Shown piece by piece: positions 42,719-51,701 of a stretch of DNA of 64,000 bases. Every line of letters begins with the position of its first letter. Position 1 is the stretch's first letter. The position numbers and the translations under genes were made by a program. Origin of the DNA: Streptomyces sp. TN58 (GTDB lineage: Bacteria; Actinomycetota; Actinomycetes; Streptomycetales; Streptomycetaceae); contig NZ_CP018870.1 in NCBI RefSeq assembly GCF_001941845.1, positions 4,408,001 through 4,472,000 of the forward strand. Direction: 5' to 3'. The notes under the pieces were generated by a model. It saw only the letters and a program-made list of their open reading frames with translations. It was not told the DNA's origin and searched no databases.

Positions 42719-44560
42719 GTGTCGCACGACGACGCAACCGGCGCCGACGCGCCCGCCGTTGAGGCCGACGACGCCGACGGCGCCTACGACTACGACGTCA
42801 TCGTCATCGGATCGGGCTTCGGAGGATCGGTCTCGGCCCTGCGGCTCACCGAGAAGGGGTATCGGGTCGGCGTCCTGGAAGCGGGGCGCCGCTTCACCCG
42901 CGAGAGCCTTCCGAAGAACAGCTGGGACCTGCGCAACTACCTGTGGGCGCCCGCGCTCGGGCTGTACGGGATCCAGCGGATCCACCTGCTCGGCAACGTC
43001 ATGGTGCTCGCGGGCGCCGGCGTCGGCGGCGGCTCGCTGAACTACGCCAACACCCTGTACGTACCGCCGGACGCCTTCTTCCAGGACCGGCAGTGGGCGT
43101 CCATCACCGACTGGCGCGAGGAACTCGCCCCGTACTACGACCAGGCCAAGCGCATGCTCGGGGTGCGCCTCAACCCGACCATGACGCCCTCCGACGTCCA
43201 CCTGAAGGCGGCCGCCGCCAGGATGGGCGTGGCGGACTCCTTCCACATGGCCCCGGTCGGCGTGTTCTTCGGCGACGGCGAGGACGCCGCGGGCGCAGCC
43301 CGGGTCCGGCCCGGCGAGGAGGCCGCCGACCCGTACTTCGGCGGCGCCGGCCCCGCCCGCAGGGCCTGCACCGAGTGCGGCGAGTGCATGACCGGCTGCC
43401 GGCACGGCGCGAAGAACACCCTCAACGAGAACTACCTGCACCTCGCCGAGCGGGCCGGAGCCGTCATCCACCCCATGACGACCGTCACCGCCCTGTCCGA
43501 GCACCCGGACGGCGGCCACCGCGTCCGCACCGTCCCCACCGACGGCCGCCGCCGCGGCAAGGCCAAGGTGCTGCGCTGCCGGTACGTGGTCGTCGCGGCG
43601 GGCACGTACGGCACCCAGACCCTGCTGCACACCATGAGGGACCGCGGCGAGCTGCCCCGCCTGTCGCGGAGGCTCGGAGAGCTGACCCGGACCAACTCCG
43701 AGGGCCTGGTCGGCGCCCAGACCGACGACCGCCGCTACCGCCGCCGGCACGGCGAGGACCGCCGGGCCGACTTCACCCGCGGCGTGGCGATCACCTCCTC
43801 GGTGCACCCCAACGCCGACACCCACATCGAGCCCGTCCGCTACGGCAAGGGCTCCAACGCCATGGGCTTCATGACCGTCCTCCAGGTCCCCTACAGCGCC
43901 CACCGGGTCCGCGGCTGGCTCGCCAGAACCGTGCGGCACCCCGTGCAGCTGGCCCGGTCCCTGTCGAACCGGCGCTGGTCGGAGCGGACCATCATCGGCC
44001 TGGTCATGCAGTCCCTGGACAACTCGCTGACCACCTACCGCAAGCCGGGCGGGATCGGCAAGGGCCTGCTGACCGCCCGCCAGGGGCACGGCGCCCCGAA
44101 CCCGGTGCAGATCGCCGAGGCCACGCAGGCCGCGACCCTGCTGGCCGAGGAGATCAACGGCTTCCCGGGCAGCAACATCGGCGAGCTCATGGGCACCCCG
44201 CTGACCGCGCACTTCCTCGGCGGCTGCCCCATCGGGGCGTCTCCCGAGGACGGCGTGGTGGACCCCTACCACCGGCTGTACGGACACCCGGGTATCTCGG
44301 TGGTCGACGGCGCCGCCGTCTCCGCGAACCTCGGGGTCAACCCGTCGCTGACGATCACCGCACAGGCGGAGCGGGCGATGTCGTACTGGCCGAACAAGGG
44401 AGAGCGGGACCCGCGGCCCGAACAGGGCGCGGTCTACACCCGCCTGGACGCGGTGGAACCGGTCCGTCCGGCCGTCCCCAAGGACGCGTTCGGCGCGCTG
44501 CGGCTGCCGTTCCTGGCCGTCCCCGAAATTCCCCCACGGGATCCGGAACCTGCCGGATGA
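42719..44560 (+). CDS. GMC-family FAD oxidoreductase (cholesterol-oxidase-like) with a four-Cys motif
   Basis: Product of 613 aa. The ADP-binding motif IVIGSGFGGSVSALRL is near residue 30, followed by LGGSSLNYAN-type sequence GAGVGGGSLNYANTLY. The C-terminal GMC block is VVDGAAVSANLGVNPSLTIT. C217, C220, C223 and C227 (CTECGECMTGC) look like a ferredoxin-type Fe-S ligand set inserted in the FAD enzyme. Homologues near guaB in mycobacteria are called ChoD, but sterol oxidase activity is not certain. GTG start after TGAGGAGGTACCC. It ends at an 18-bp hairpin. Confidence 0.88.
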   Translation: MSHDDATGADAPAVEADDADGAYDYDVIVIGSGFGGSVSALRLTEKGYRVGVLEAGRRFTRESLPKNSWDLRNYLWAPALGLYGIQRIHLLGNVMVLAGAGVGGGSLNYANTLYVPPDAFFQDRQWASITDWREELAPYYDQAKRMLGVRLNPTMTPSDVHLKAAAARMGVADSFHMAPVGVFFGDGEDAAGAARVRPGEEAADPYFGGAGPARRACTECGECMTGCRHGAKNTLNENYLHLAERAGAVIHPMTTVTALSEHPDGGHRVRTVPTDGRRRGKAKVLRCRYVVVAAGTYGTQTLLHTMRDRGELPRLSRRLGELTRTNSEGLVGAQTDDRRYRRRHGEDRRADFTRGVAITSSVHPNADTHIEPVRYGKGSNAMGFMTVLQVPYSAHRVRGWLARTVRHPVQLARSLSNRRWSERTIIGLVMQSLDNSLTTYRKPGGIGKGLLTARQGHGAPNPVQIAEATQAATLLAEEINGFPGSNIGELMGTPLTAHFLGGCPIGASPEDGVVDPYHRLYGHPGISVVDGAAVSANLGVNPSLTITAQAERAMSYWPNKGERDPRPEQGAVYTRLDAVEPVRPAVPKDAFGALRLPFLAVPEIPPRDPEPAG

Positions 44561-44572
44561 CGGCGGTGGGTA

Positions 44573-44615
44573 CCGCGCTCCCCCTCCGAGCGCGGTACCC
44601 ACCGCGGTACATACG
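44573..44615 (+). terminator. Terminator after the GMC oxidoreductase gene
   Basis: GCGGTGGGTACCGCGCTC (44573-44590) and GAGCGCGGTACCCACCGC (44598-44615) form a perfect 18-bp stem with loop CCCCTCC. There is no long T-run, as usual in this genus. Confidence 0.9.
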
Positions 44616-44726
44616 TGACAGATGTTCAGCCTTGATGGTTGTACCGGAATCCGCCGTGCCGGGCTGTGGCGTCGATCACAGGGCCGCCGAGGCAACTGCG
44701 CGCCGCGTTCGGCCGTCAACGGCAGC

Positions 44727-46379
44727 ATGAGAAAGCGCATCTCCCTGCTGGCTGCCTGCGGCGTCGCCGCCCTCGGGCTCGCCGCCACTCCCGCACACGC
44801 CGCGGACCCCGTCTTCGCCCTGGCCGGACCGGCCGAAGTCGGCCTGCGCCCGCACCCCGGGCAGAACATCGCGCCGCAGAAGACCTCGGTCGAGTTCCGG
44901 CTCGTCAACGACACCGCCTCGGCGTTCGACCGGCAGAGCACCTTCACGATCGACCTGACCGGACTCAAGGGCATCGCCGACGTCGCGCTCGCCGAGCAGC
45001 AGGGCTCGGACTGCACGCTCACCGAGGCCGCCGTCACCTGCAAGCGCGCCGGGCTGTGGAAGGGCGAGACCACCGTCGTGGACCTCGACCTCAGGGCCGC
45101 CAAGGGCAGCAAGGCCGGCGCCACCGCCGACCTCACCGTCACCGGCAAGGCCGAAGGCGCCACCTTCCAGGCCGCCACCACCAAGGTCCGGGTCGGCGGC
45201 CCCGACCTCGTACTGGAGCGGGCCGACCTCAAGGCGGAGCAGAAGCCGGGCGACAAGCAGAACCTGTCGATCGTCTTCGCCAACGAGGGCACGGAGTCCG
45301 TCCGGGGCGTCGTCCTGGAGATGCGCACCACGCACGGCATCGACCTGGTCGAGCAGTACGACAACTGCTCCTACTCGCAGGACCGGAGCGAGGGGCAGCC
45401 CTGGAACACGGGCTGGAGCACCGTGCAGTGCCTGCTCGAAGGCGAGTACAAGCCGGGCGCCGTCTACGGCGTCGACGGCCCGCTGACCCTCAAGGCGGCC
45501 CCGCACGCCTTCGCCGACGGCCTCACCTACGCCGTGTACGCCGCCGGCACCCAGCCGAAGGCCGACAAGACCTCCAAGAAGCCGGCCGGCGGCAAGACGC
45601 TGGCCGTACGGGAACGCGCCGCCAAGGCCTCCGCGCAGTCCGCGGACCTCGACCCCTGGAACAACCTCCAGGAGTTCGACTTCCGGACGAAGAACAGCGC
45701 CGACCTCGTGGCCTGGCCCGTCGCCGTCGCCGGAGCGGCGGGCGAGACGGTCAGGGCCGAATTCGGCTTCCGCAACAACGGCCCCGCCTGGGTGGCGCAC
45801 CTGCGCTCCGGTGAGAGCGTCGCCCGTACGGACATCGTGATCCCCGCCGGCGTGAAGGCCACCAAGGTCCCGGCCGGCTGCCAGGCGGCCAACGCCGACG
45901 GCACCGGCCGGGAGCAGACGCTGGGCGCGCCCCGCTACTTCTGCTCCACCGGGCACGTCGTGGGGGAGCGGGAGAAGTTCAGCTACCCGTTCGAGCTGAA
46001 GATCGAGCAGGTCGTGACGAACGCGGCCGGCTCCGTCTCGGTCGGCCAGTGGACGCCCGAGGGCACCAAGGGCCAGCCGTGGGACCCCAACCACGCCAAC
46101 GACAAGGCGTCCGTCGTGATCAGCGCGAAGGACGGCGGCGCGACGCCGAGCCCGACCGCCACGGCCACCGCCTCTCCGACGGCCACGGCGACCACCTCGG
46201 CCTCGGCTTCGGCCTCCGCCTCGGCCACGCCCGCAGGCGCCGCGGGCACGAAGGCGAACGGCGGCCTCGCCGCCACCGGCAGCTCGGCCGGGGCCCTCGC
46301 GCTCGGCGGTGCGGTGCTCGTCGCCGCGGGCGGCGGTCTCGTCCTGGCCTTCCGCCGCAAGGCGGGCGCTCACGCCTGA
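44727..46379 (+). CDS. Secreted LAXTG-anchored surface protein
   Basis: Product of 550 aa. Signal peptide MRKRISLLAACGVAALGLAA ends at AHA. The mature part has repeated beta-sandwich-like modules with DLVLERADL, SIVFANEGTESVRGVVLEM and FGFRNNGPAWVAHLRSG. These are reminiscent of CARDB/DUF11-type adhesive domains. Cys residues are few and paired. A Ser/Thr/Ala stalk (about 45 residues) leads to LAATG, a hydrophobic span (ALALGGAVLVAAGGGLVLAF) and RRKAGAHA, the class E sortase signal of Streptomyces. The sortase is not in the window. The ATG at 44727 has only a weak ribosome site but is fixed by the signal peptide. Confidence 0.88.
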   Translation: MRKRISLLAACGVAALGLAATPAHAADPVFALAGPAEVGLRPHPGQNIAPQKTSVEFRLVNDTASAFDRQSTFTIDLTGLKGIADVALAEQQGSDCTLTEAAVTCKRAGLWKGETTVVDLDLRAAKGSKAGATADLTVTGKAEGATFQAATTKVRVGGPDLVLERADLKAEQKPGDKQNLSIVFANEGTESVRGVVLEMRTTHGIDLVEQYDNCSYSQDRSEGQPWNTGWSTVQCLLEGEYKPGAVYGVDGPLTLKAAPHAFADGLTYAVYAAGTQPKADKTSKKPAGGKTLAVRERAAKASAQSADLDPWNNLQEFDFRTKNSADLVAWPVAVAGAAGETVRAEFGFRNNGPAWVAHLRSGESVARTDIVIPAGVKATKVPAGCQAANADGTGREQTLGAPRYFCSTGHVVGEREKFSYPFELKIEQVVTNAAGSVSVGQWTPEGTKGQPWDPNHANDKASVVISAKDGGATPSPTATATASPTATATTSASASASASATPAGAAGTKANGGLAATGSSAGALALGGAVLVAAGGGLVLAFRRKAGAHA

Positions 46380-46507
46380 GGCGTGTTGCGAAAGGGGCGG
46401 CGTCCCCGCAGGGCGGTGCGCGCGGTGTCTGGTGCGGTGCAGCGCAAGGCGGAGGGTCGTCCGCGTACCGGTCGTACGCGGGCGATCCCGCGCGGCTGCG
46501 CGGACAC

Positions 46508-46547
46508 GGAACGGCCGGCCCGGGGCGTCCCCCGGGCCGGCCGTTCC
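46508..46547. terminator. Bidirectional terminator in the 46380-46751 gap
   Basis: GGAACGGCCGGCCCGGGG (46508-46525) and its perfect complement (46530-46547) with loop CGTC, ending TTCCTTA. It can end both the surface-protein transcript and the convergent chorismate mutase transcript. The rest of the 372-nt gap shows no gene or RNA motif that I recognise. Confidence 0.88.
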
Positions 46548-46751
46548 TTACGGGGTGACCGGGCTGCTGTCCCCTGCCGTCCGGTCACGCGAAGGAGCGA
46601 GGTCCCACGACGCACGCACCACGAGGCGTACGTCTCATCGCTCCTGCGGAGCCACGCGTGGTGTAGCGGTTCCGCGGCTGGCTGCCGCGGACACCCTCAC
46701 CAACGAAGCGCGCCCGGGCCGGTCACGCTCCGGACGAGTGACGAACAGCCG

Positions 46752-47012
46752 TCACACCCGGCCCCGGCACAGCTCCAGCAGGGTCATCGCGAGGGCGGTG
46801 CCGGGCCGGCCGAGGGCGTCGCTCCAATGGGACAGCACCTCCATCTCGCGGGACAGGTGCACCCGGCGGCCGCCGGAGGCGATCCGGGCGTCCTGGATGA
46901 CCGTCGAGACGGCCATCCGCTCCTGGATCAGTCCGATGATCCGGTCGTCGATCGCGTCGATACGGGTCCGGGACTCGGCGATCAGCTGCTCGGGGGTGGT
47001 GGTGACGCTCAT
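46752..47012 (-). CDS. Chorismate mutase (AroQ type)
   Basis: The 86-aa all-helical enzyme converts chorismate to prephenate for Phe and Tyr synthesis. Key residues: R in IAESRTRIDAIDDRIIGLIQ (active-site Arg and the DxxDxxI helix) and ERMAVSTVIQDARIASGGRR. It is shorter than fused CM-prephenate dehydratases and may need DAHP synthase as partner, as in other actinobacteria. The ATG is preceded by CAGGAGAACCCC. About 170 nt of leader with a strong hairpin lies upstream. Divergent from guaA. Confidence 0.92.
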   Translation of the reverse strand: MSVTTTPEQLIAESRTRIDAIDDRIIGLIQERMAVSTVIQDARIASGGRRVHLSREMEVLSHWSDALGRPGTALAMTLLELCRGRV

Positions 47013-47053
47013 GGGGTTCTCCTGTGGGTCGTGCCGGCAGGAGCGGAAACGCG

Positions 47054-47085
47054 GAGCGCCCCGGTCCTGTCGGACCGGGGCGCTC
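47054..47085 (-). promoter_or_regulatory. Leader hairpin upstream of chorismate mutase (candidate attenuator)
   Basis: GAGCGCCCCGGTCC (47054-47067) and GGACCGGGGCGCTC (47072-47085) form a perfect 14-bp stem with loop TGTC, 42 nt before the gene and inside its leader. Just upstream on the same strand a short frame (M-G-H-R-D-A-R-L-S-R, start ATG at about 47125) stops right before the hairpin. It lacks a ribosome site and aromatic codons, so classical aromatic-amino-acid attenuation is not shown. Confidence 0.55.
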
Positions 47086-47187
47086 TGGGAAGTCAGCGGC
47101 TCAAGCGAGCATCACGATGACCCATGGCGACCGGACCGGCCGGTGCCATAGGTAAAGAGGAAGCTCAGCTGCTTGCGCACGGAAGGG

Positions 47188-47217
47188 ATTATTGCCTCCC
47201 GGCCCCCCGCACGCCAA
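47188..47217 (-). promoter_or_regulatory. Predicted promoter of the chorismate mutase gene
   Basis: On the minus strand TTGGCG (47217-47212) and AATAAT (47193-47188), 18 bp apart. The -10 is strikingly AT-rich for this sequence. Transcription would start near 47181 and give a leader of about 170 nt. Confidence 0.5.
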
Positions 47218-47304
47218 GCACATTCGGATGGTGAGACGAAGGGGCCCCGGCGTCCCCCGTTAGAATCGACAAAACAGCCACCTCTTCCGCCGGAAGGCCG
47301 CCCC

Positions 47305-48891
47305 GTGCCAGAAGCACCCTCCGCCGCCCACGACAGCGCCCCGGACACGGTTCTCGTCGTCGACTTCGGCGCCCAGTACGCCCAGCTCATCGCCCGCCGC
47401 GTCCGCGAGGCCCGGGTCTACAGCGAGATCGTGCCGAGCTCGATGCCCGTCGACGAGATGCTGGCCAAGAGCCCCAAGGCGATCATCCTCTCCGGCGGCC
47501 CGTCCTCCGTCTACGAGGAGGGCGCCCCGCAGCTGGACCGCGCGATCTTCGAGGCCGGGGTCCCCGTCTTCGGCATGTGCTACGGCTTCCAGCTGATGGC
47601 GACCAGCCTCGGCGGCACGGTCGACAACACCGGCGCCCGCGAGTACGGCCGCACCCCGCTGGCCGTCTCCAAGGCCGGCTCCACCCTCTTCGAGGGCACC
47701 CCGGAGAACCAGTCCGTGTGGATGTCGCACGGCGACGCCTGCTCCGCCGCCCCCGAGGGCTTCACCGTCACCGCGTCGACGAACGTCGTACCCGTGGCGG
47801 CCTTCGAGAACGACGAGAAGAAGCTGTACGGCGTGCAGTACCACCCCGAGGTGATGCACTCCACGCACGGCCAGCAGATCCTGGAGCACTTCCTCTACCG
47901 CGGCGCCGGCCTCGCCCCCACCTGGACCACCGGCAACATCGTCGAGGAACAGATCGCGGCCATCAAGGCGCAGGTCGGCGACAAGCGCGCCATCTGCGGC
48001 CTGTCCGGCGGCGTGGACTCCGCGGTCGCCGCGGCCCTCGTGCAGAAGGCCATCGGCTCCCAGCTGACCTGCGTCTACGTCGACCACGGCCTGATGCGCA
48101 AGGGTGAGACCGAGCAGGTCGAGAAGGACTTCGTCGCCGCCACCGGCGTGCAGCTGAAGGTCGTCGACGCGCAGGAGCGCTTCCTGACCGCCCTCGCCGG
48201 CGTCTCCGACCCCGAGACCAAGCGGAAGATCATCGGCCGCGAGTTCATCCGCGTCTTCGAGCAGGCCCAGCTGGAGATCCTCCAGGAGGACGGCCCCGCG
48301 GTCGCCTTCCTCGTGCAGGGCACCCTGTACCCGGACGTCGTCGAGTCCGGCGGCGGCACCGGCACCGCGAACATCAAGTCGCACCACAACGTCGGCGGCC
48401 TCCCCGACGACATCGAGTTCGAGCTCGTCGAGCCGCTGCGCCAGCTGTTCAAGGACGAGGTCCGCATGGTCGGCCAGGAGCTCGGCCTGCCCGACGAGAT
48501 CGTCCAGCGCCAGCCCTTCCCCGGCCCCGGCCTCGGCATCCGCATCGTCGGCGAGGTCACCAAGGAGCGCCTGGACCTGCTGCGCGAGGCCGACGCCATC
48601 GCCCGCCACGAGCTGACCGCGGCCGGCCTGGACCGCGAGATCTGGCAGTGCCCGGTCGTCCTGCTCGCGGACGTCCGCAGCGTCGGCGTCCAGGGCGACG
48701 GCCGCACCTACGGCCACCCGATCGTGCTGCGCCCCGTCTCCTCCGAGGACGCCATGACCGCGGACTGGACCCGCATGCCCTACGAGGTGCTGGCCCGGAT
48801 CTCCACCCGCATCACCAACGAGGTGCCGGAGGTGAACCGGGTGGTCCTCGACTGCACGAGCAAGCCCCCGGGCACCATCGAGTGGGAGTAG
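47305..48891 (+). CDS. guaA: GMP synthase (glutamine-hydrolysing)
   Basis: Makes GMP from XMP, ATP and glutamine. The 528-aa product has the glutaminase domain ([18 protein letters not shown]; nucleophile C92 in [20 protein letters not shown]), the ATP pyrophosphatase loop [12 protein letters not shown], and the dimerisation domain ending KPPGTIEWE. The GTG at 47305 is chosen because it gives the family N-terminus and follows GGAAGG; the 44-codon extension is not family-like. It completes the GMP branch with guaB. Confidence 0.97.
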   Translation: MPEAPSAAHDSAPDTVLVVDFGAQYAQLIARRVREARVYSEIVPSSMPVDEMLAKSPKAIILSGGPSSVYEEGAPQLDRAIFEAGVPVFGMCYGFQLMATSLGGTVDNTGAREYGRTPLAVSKAGSTLFEGTPENQSVWMSHGDACSAAPEGFTVTASTNVVPVAAFENDEKKLYGVQYHPEVMHSTHGQQILEHFLYRGAGLAPTWTTGNIVEEQIAAIKAQVGDKRAICGLSGGVDSAVAAALVQKAIGSQLTCVYVDHGLMRKGETEQVEKDFVAATGVQLKVVDAQERFLTALAGVSDPETKRKIIGREFIRVFEQAQLEILQEDGPAVAFLVQGTLYPDVVESGGGTGTANIKSHHNVGGLPDDIEFELVEPLRQLFKDEVRMVGQELGLPDEIVQRQPFPGPGLGIRIVGEVTKERLDLLREADAIARHELTAAGLDREIWQCPVVLLADVRSVGVQGDGRTYGHPIVLRPVSSEDAMTADWTRMPYEVLARISTRITNEVPEVNRVVLDCTSKPPGTIEWE

Positions 48892-48912
48892 CCCCCACCC
48901 GCCGCGCGTGAC

Positions 48913-48942
48913 GAGCCGCCGCTCCCTTTGGAGCGGCGGCTC
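48913..48942 (+). terminator. Terminator after guaA
   Basis: GAGCCGCCGCTCC (48913-48925) and GGAGCGGCGGCTC (48930-48942) are a perfect 13-bp stem with loop CTTT, 21 nt after the guaA stop. Confidence 0.9.
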
Positions 48943-49022
48943 CGCCGTTTCTCTGGCCACTTGGCAGGGGCGCGGGTACCTTGCGCCGACGACGCCGGAG
49001 ACGGACCGACGGAGGGCGGGCG

Positions 49023-49814
49023 ATGTCCGAGGAGACGGGGACGCCGGGCACACGGCCCGGCCCGGTGCCGGTGGACCGGCTGGCGTTCGAGATGCCGCCC
49101 GCGCACACGGACCCGGCCCAGGAGCGGGCGTACCGCAAGGAGCGGCTGGCGGGCGCGCTGCGGCTGTTCGCCCGCCTCGGGTACGAGGACGGCGTCGCCG
49201 GGCACGCCACCGCCCGGGACCCCGAGTACGACGACTGCTACTGGGTGAACCCCTTCGGCCGCGCGTTCGCCGCCCTCCGGCCCGAGGACCTGCTGCTCGT
49301 CGACGGGGACGGGCGGGTGGTCCAGGGGGAGCGGCGCGTCAACCAGCTGGCCTTCGCCGTGCACGCCGCCGTGCACCGGGCCCGCCCCGACGCGGTCGCC
49401 GTCATCCGCGCGCAGGCCCCGTACGGCAGGGCGCTGGCCGCCCTCGGCGAACTGATCGCCCCGATCACCCACGAGGCCTGCGCCTTCTACGAGGACCACG
49501 CGCTGCTCGACGAGTACGCCGGCGCGGAGGACGGCGCGCGCATCGCCCGCGCGCTCGGCCCGTACAAGGCGCTCGTCCTGCGCAACCACGGGCTGCTGAC
49601 GGTCGGCGGATCGGTGGACGCGGCCGCGTGGTGGTTCGTCTCCGCGGAACGGGCCGCGCAGGTGCAGCTGATCGCGCGGGCCGCCGGGAAACCGGTCCTC
49701 ATCGACCACCGCAGCGCCGTGGCCACCCGCGAGCGGTTCGGCGGGGACCTCGCCGGCTGGGTGAGCTACCAGCCGCTGTGGCAGACCGTCGCGGACCTGG
49801 CGTCAACATCATGA
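49023..49814 (+). CDS. Class II aldolase/adducin-family protein with altered metal site
   Basis: Product of 263 aa. The ATG at 49023 follows GGAGGGCGGG. Family features: RLGYEDGVAGHATARDPE, YWVNPFGRAFA, DLLLVDGDGRVV and LVLRNHGLLTVGGSVDAAAW. In zinc-dependent members the segment after RPD reads AVVHTHSPY; here it is AVIRAQAPYG, with R129 and Q131 in place of the two metal His. H189 (RNHG) is kept. Aldolase activity is therefore doubtful, as in adducin-like members. Substrate unknown. Stands alone between guaA and a membrane-protein gene. Confidence 0.85.
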   Translation: MSEETGTPGTRPGPVPVDRLAFEMPPAHTDPAQERAYRKERLAGALRLFARLGYEDGVAGHATARDPEYDDCYWVNPFGRAFAALRPEDLLLVDGDGRVVQGERRVNQLAFAVHAAVHRARPDAVAVIRAQAPYGRALAALGELIAPITHEACAFYEDHALLDEYAGAEDGARIARALGPYKALVLRNHGLLTVGGSVDAAAWWFVSAERAAQVQLIARAAGKPVLIDHRSAVATRERFGGDLAGWVSYQPLWQTVADLASTS

Positions 49815-49916
49815 ACCGTTAATCACCTGCTCTGACATCGTGCGCAATCCGGAGCACTGCCCCAGTGGTGCACAATTCGCTGGCATTGCCCCGTAGTTCA
49901 GAGAGGCGGCACGTAC

Positions 49917-51173
49917 GTGGCTGTCCAAGAGATGTCCCGCGGCACCCATACCACTGCCTGCGCCTGCGAAGAGTGCGCACGGGAAGGGCACCGCCGAGCG
50001 GTCGCCGCGTTCCTGGAGAAGCGCGACGAGTTCGCCGCCGGGCAGGGCGTGCCGGCCGCCGTCGCCCACTCCCTCGGCGCCTCCCGCCAGTGGGTCTCCG
50101 ACGAACTGGCCCTGTCCGCCCGTACCGTCGCCGAACGGGGCCGGGAGGCCGGGAACTCCTGGCTGTACGTCTTCTCCCGGCGGGCCGTCCTCGCCGTGTG
50201 GATCGCCGCCGGCGTCCTGCTCCTGGTCCAGGTCGCCGCCGCGCTCGGCACCGGCTGGTCCACGGCGCGCACCGCCGGACTGCTCGCGGCGCTGCTGCTC
50301 GCCGGACTGCTGACGCTCGCCGCCCGCGCCCAGTCGGTGCGCGGCGGGCTGCTCGCCCCGCTCGTCGGCGAGGACAACCGGCTGTCCACCTCCAAGGCGG
50401 TGCCCACCGCCTGGGTGGTGCTGACGGCCTTCGCCACGCTGCTCCTGGCGCTGCGGCTCGCCGCCTCGGCCCCCGGTCCGGAGCGGCAGGCGCTGTACGC
50501 GGGCCTCGCCCTGGACCGGGCGCTGCCGCTGCTGTCGGTGGTCGTGCTGACCTCCGCGGTCGCGGTGCTGGTGCGCCGGGTGGTCTCCGTACGGATCATG
50601 GGCCAGCGGCTGCAGAAGCTGCCCGCCGACCGGCCGCGCGGAGCGGACCTGCTGACGGACGACGCCGGCCGCGGCAGCTTCCCCGACGCGCAGTACGTGC
50701 TCGTCTCCACGGTCGTACTGGCCTACGGGGCGGCCTCACTCACCCGCTTCCCGGACCGGCTGCCGCAGCTGCCCTGGGCGCTGGCCCTGCTGATGGCCCT
50801 GTCGGCCGCGGTCTACCTGGCGGCGAAGTACGCGGAGGGCAGCCGCCCGCTGGTGCTGTCGGTGGTGCGCAGACGCGAGCCCGGGGACCTGGACGCCGCC
50901 GTCCGCCCCGGGGACGACATCGAGATCCGGGGCGTGGGCTTCGTGCCGCCCGGTGCGCAGACCCCGGAGATGCTCGCCCGACTGGTGGTGCGGATCGGGG
51001 CGGTGCACGTGCACGTGCCGCTGATCCCGGTGCCCGGCGGCTTCACCAACCCCTCCGACGCGGTGCTGACCGTACCGGTCCCCGCGGAAGTGGAACCGGG
51101 GCGCACCGAGATCCAGGTGGTCACGGCTGCCGGAGTGGAATCCAACCGCTGCACCATCGACGTGGCCGAATGA
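49917..51173 (+). CDS. Membrane protein with N-terminal CxCxxC and C-terminal IPT/TIG-like domain
   Basis: Product of 418 aa. The GTG at 49917 follows GAGAGGCGG. The N-terminus has TACACEECAREGH, a small Cys cluster that could bind metal. Then come about six to seven hydrophobic segments (RAVLAVWIAAGVLLLVQVAA, GLLAALLLAGLLTLAA, TAWVVLTAFATLLLALRL, and others to ALALLMALSAAVYLAA). The last 100 residues (DDIEIRGVGFVPPGAQ, VLTVPVPAEVEPGRTEIQVV) have the rhythm of an IPT/TIG immunoglobulin-like domain. I recognise no enzymatic motif. It is followed 18 nt later by a DoxX gene. Confidence 0.8.
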   Translation: MAVQEMSRGTHTTACACEECAREGHRRAVAAFLEKRDEFAAGQGVPAAVAHSLGASRQWVSDELALSARTVAERGREAGNSWLYVFSRRAVLAVWIAAGVLLLVQVAAALGTGWSTARTAGLLAALLLAGLLTLAARAQSVRGGLLAPLVGEDNRLSTSKAVPTAWVVLTAFATLLLALRLAASAPGPERQALYAGLALDRALPLLSVVVLTSAVAVLVRRVVSVRIMGQRLQKLPADRPRGADLLTDDAGRGSFPDAQYVLVSTVVLAYGAASLTRFPDRLPQLPWALALLMALSAAVYLAAKYAEGSRPLVLSVVRRREPGDLDAAVRPGDDIEIRGVGFVPPGAQTPEMLARLVVRIGAVHVHVPLIPVPGGFTNPSDAVLTVPVPAEVEPGRTEIQVVTAAGVESNRCTIDVAE

Positions 51174-51191
51174 TCGGGGTAGACATGTCGC

Positions 51192-51701
51192 GTGACCAGA
51201 ACCGAAGCACCTCCCCGGACCGACGTACCGCGCGGGCTGCGTGACCAGGCTGCCCGGTACCACCTGCTGCCCCTGCGCCTCTTCCTCGGCGTGACCTTCG
51301 TCTACGCGGGCCTGGACAAGCTGTTCGACCCCGCGTTCCTGTCGGCCTCCGGCGACGGCTCCATCGGCGACCTGATGCGAGGGGTGCGCGACACCTCGGC
51401 GATCCCCGCCCTCGTGGACCTGTCCCTGCGAGCGCCCGTCGGCTTCGCCGTGTTCCTCGCCGTCTCCGAGATCCTGGTGGGCCTGGGCACCCTGGCCGGC
51501 CTGCTGTCCCGGACCGCGGCCGCCGGCGGGGCGCTGATCTCGCTGAGCCTGTGGCTCACGGTGTCGTGGGCGGTGTCCCCGTACTACTACGGCAACGACC
51601 TGATCTACCTGGTGGCCTGGACCCCCCTGATCCTCGCCGGAGCGCCCTACCTGTCGCTGGACTCGGAGATCCGGTCGCGCCGGTCCCGGCGGACCGCGTA
51701 G
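51192..51701 (+). CDS. DoxX-family membrane protein
   Basis: Product of 169 aa with GTG start. Four transmembrane segments of the DoxX pattern: LLPLRLFLGVTFVYAGLDKL (Arg and Asp in helix 1 are typical), VGFAVFLAVSEILVGLGTLA, AAAGGALISLSLWLTVSWAV and DLIYLVAWTPLILAGA. Family members are quinone-linked or redox-associated subunits, often uncharacterised. The final 55 nt overlap the end of a convergent gene on the other strand. Confidence 0.87.
   Translation: MTRTEAPPRTDVPRGLRDQAARYHLLPLRLFLGVTFVYAGLDKLFDPAFLSASGDGSIGDLMRGVRDTSAIPALVDLSLRAPVGFAVFLAVSEILVGLGTLAGLLSRTAAAGGALISLSLWLTVSWAVSPYYYGNDLIYLVAWTPLILAGAPYLSLDSEIRSRRSRRTA

Noticed and set aside
42683..45364. 893-codon minus-strand frame opposite the GMC oxidoreductase
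   Set aside because: Shadow frame; antisense of conserved FAD-enzyme motifs.
46630..46740. Possible tRNA or small RNA in the gap before chorismate mutase
   Set aside because: No cloverleaf could be folded and no known RNA motif was recognised.
47130..47160. T-box riboswitch for chorismate mutase (TGGCACCGG on the minus strand)
   Set aside because: Only a loose match to the T-box sequence; no stem I specifier loop or antiterminator could be drawn.
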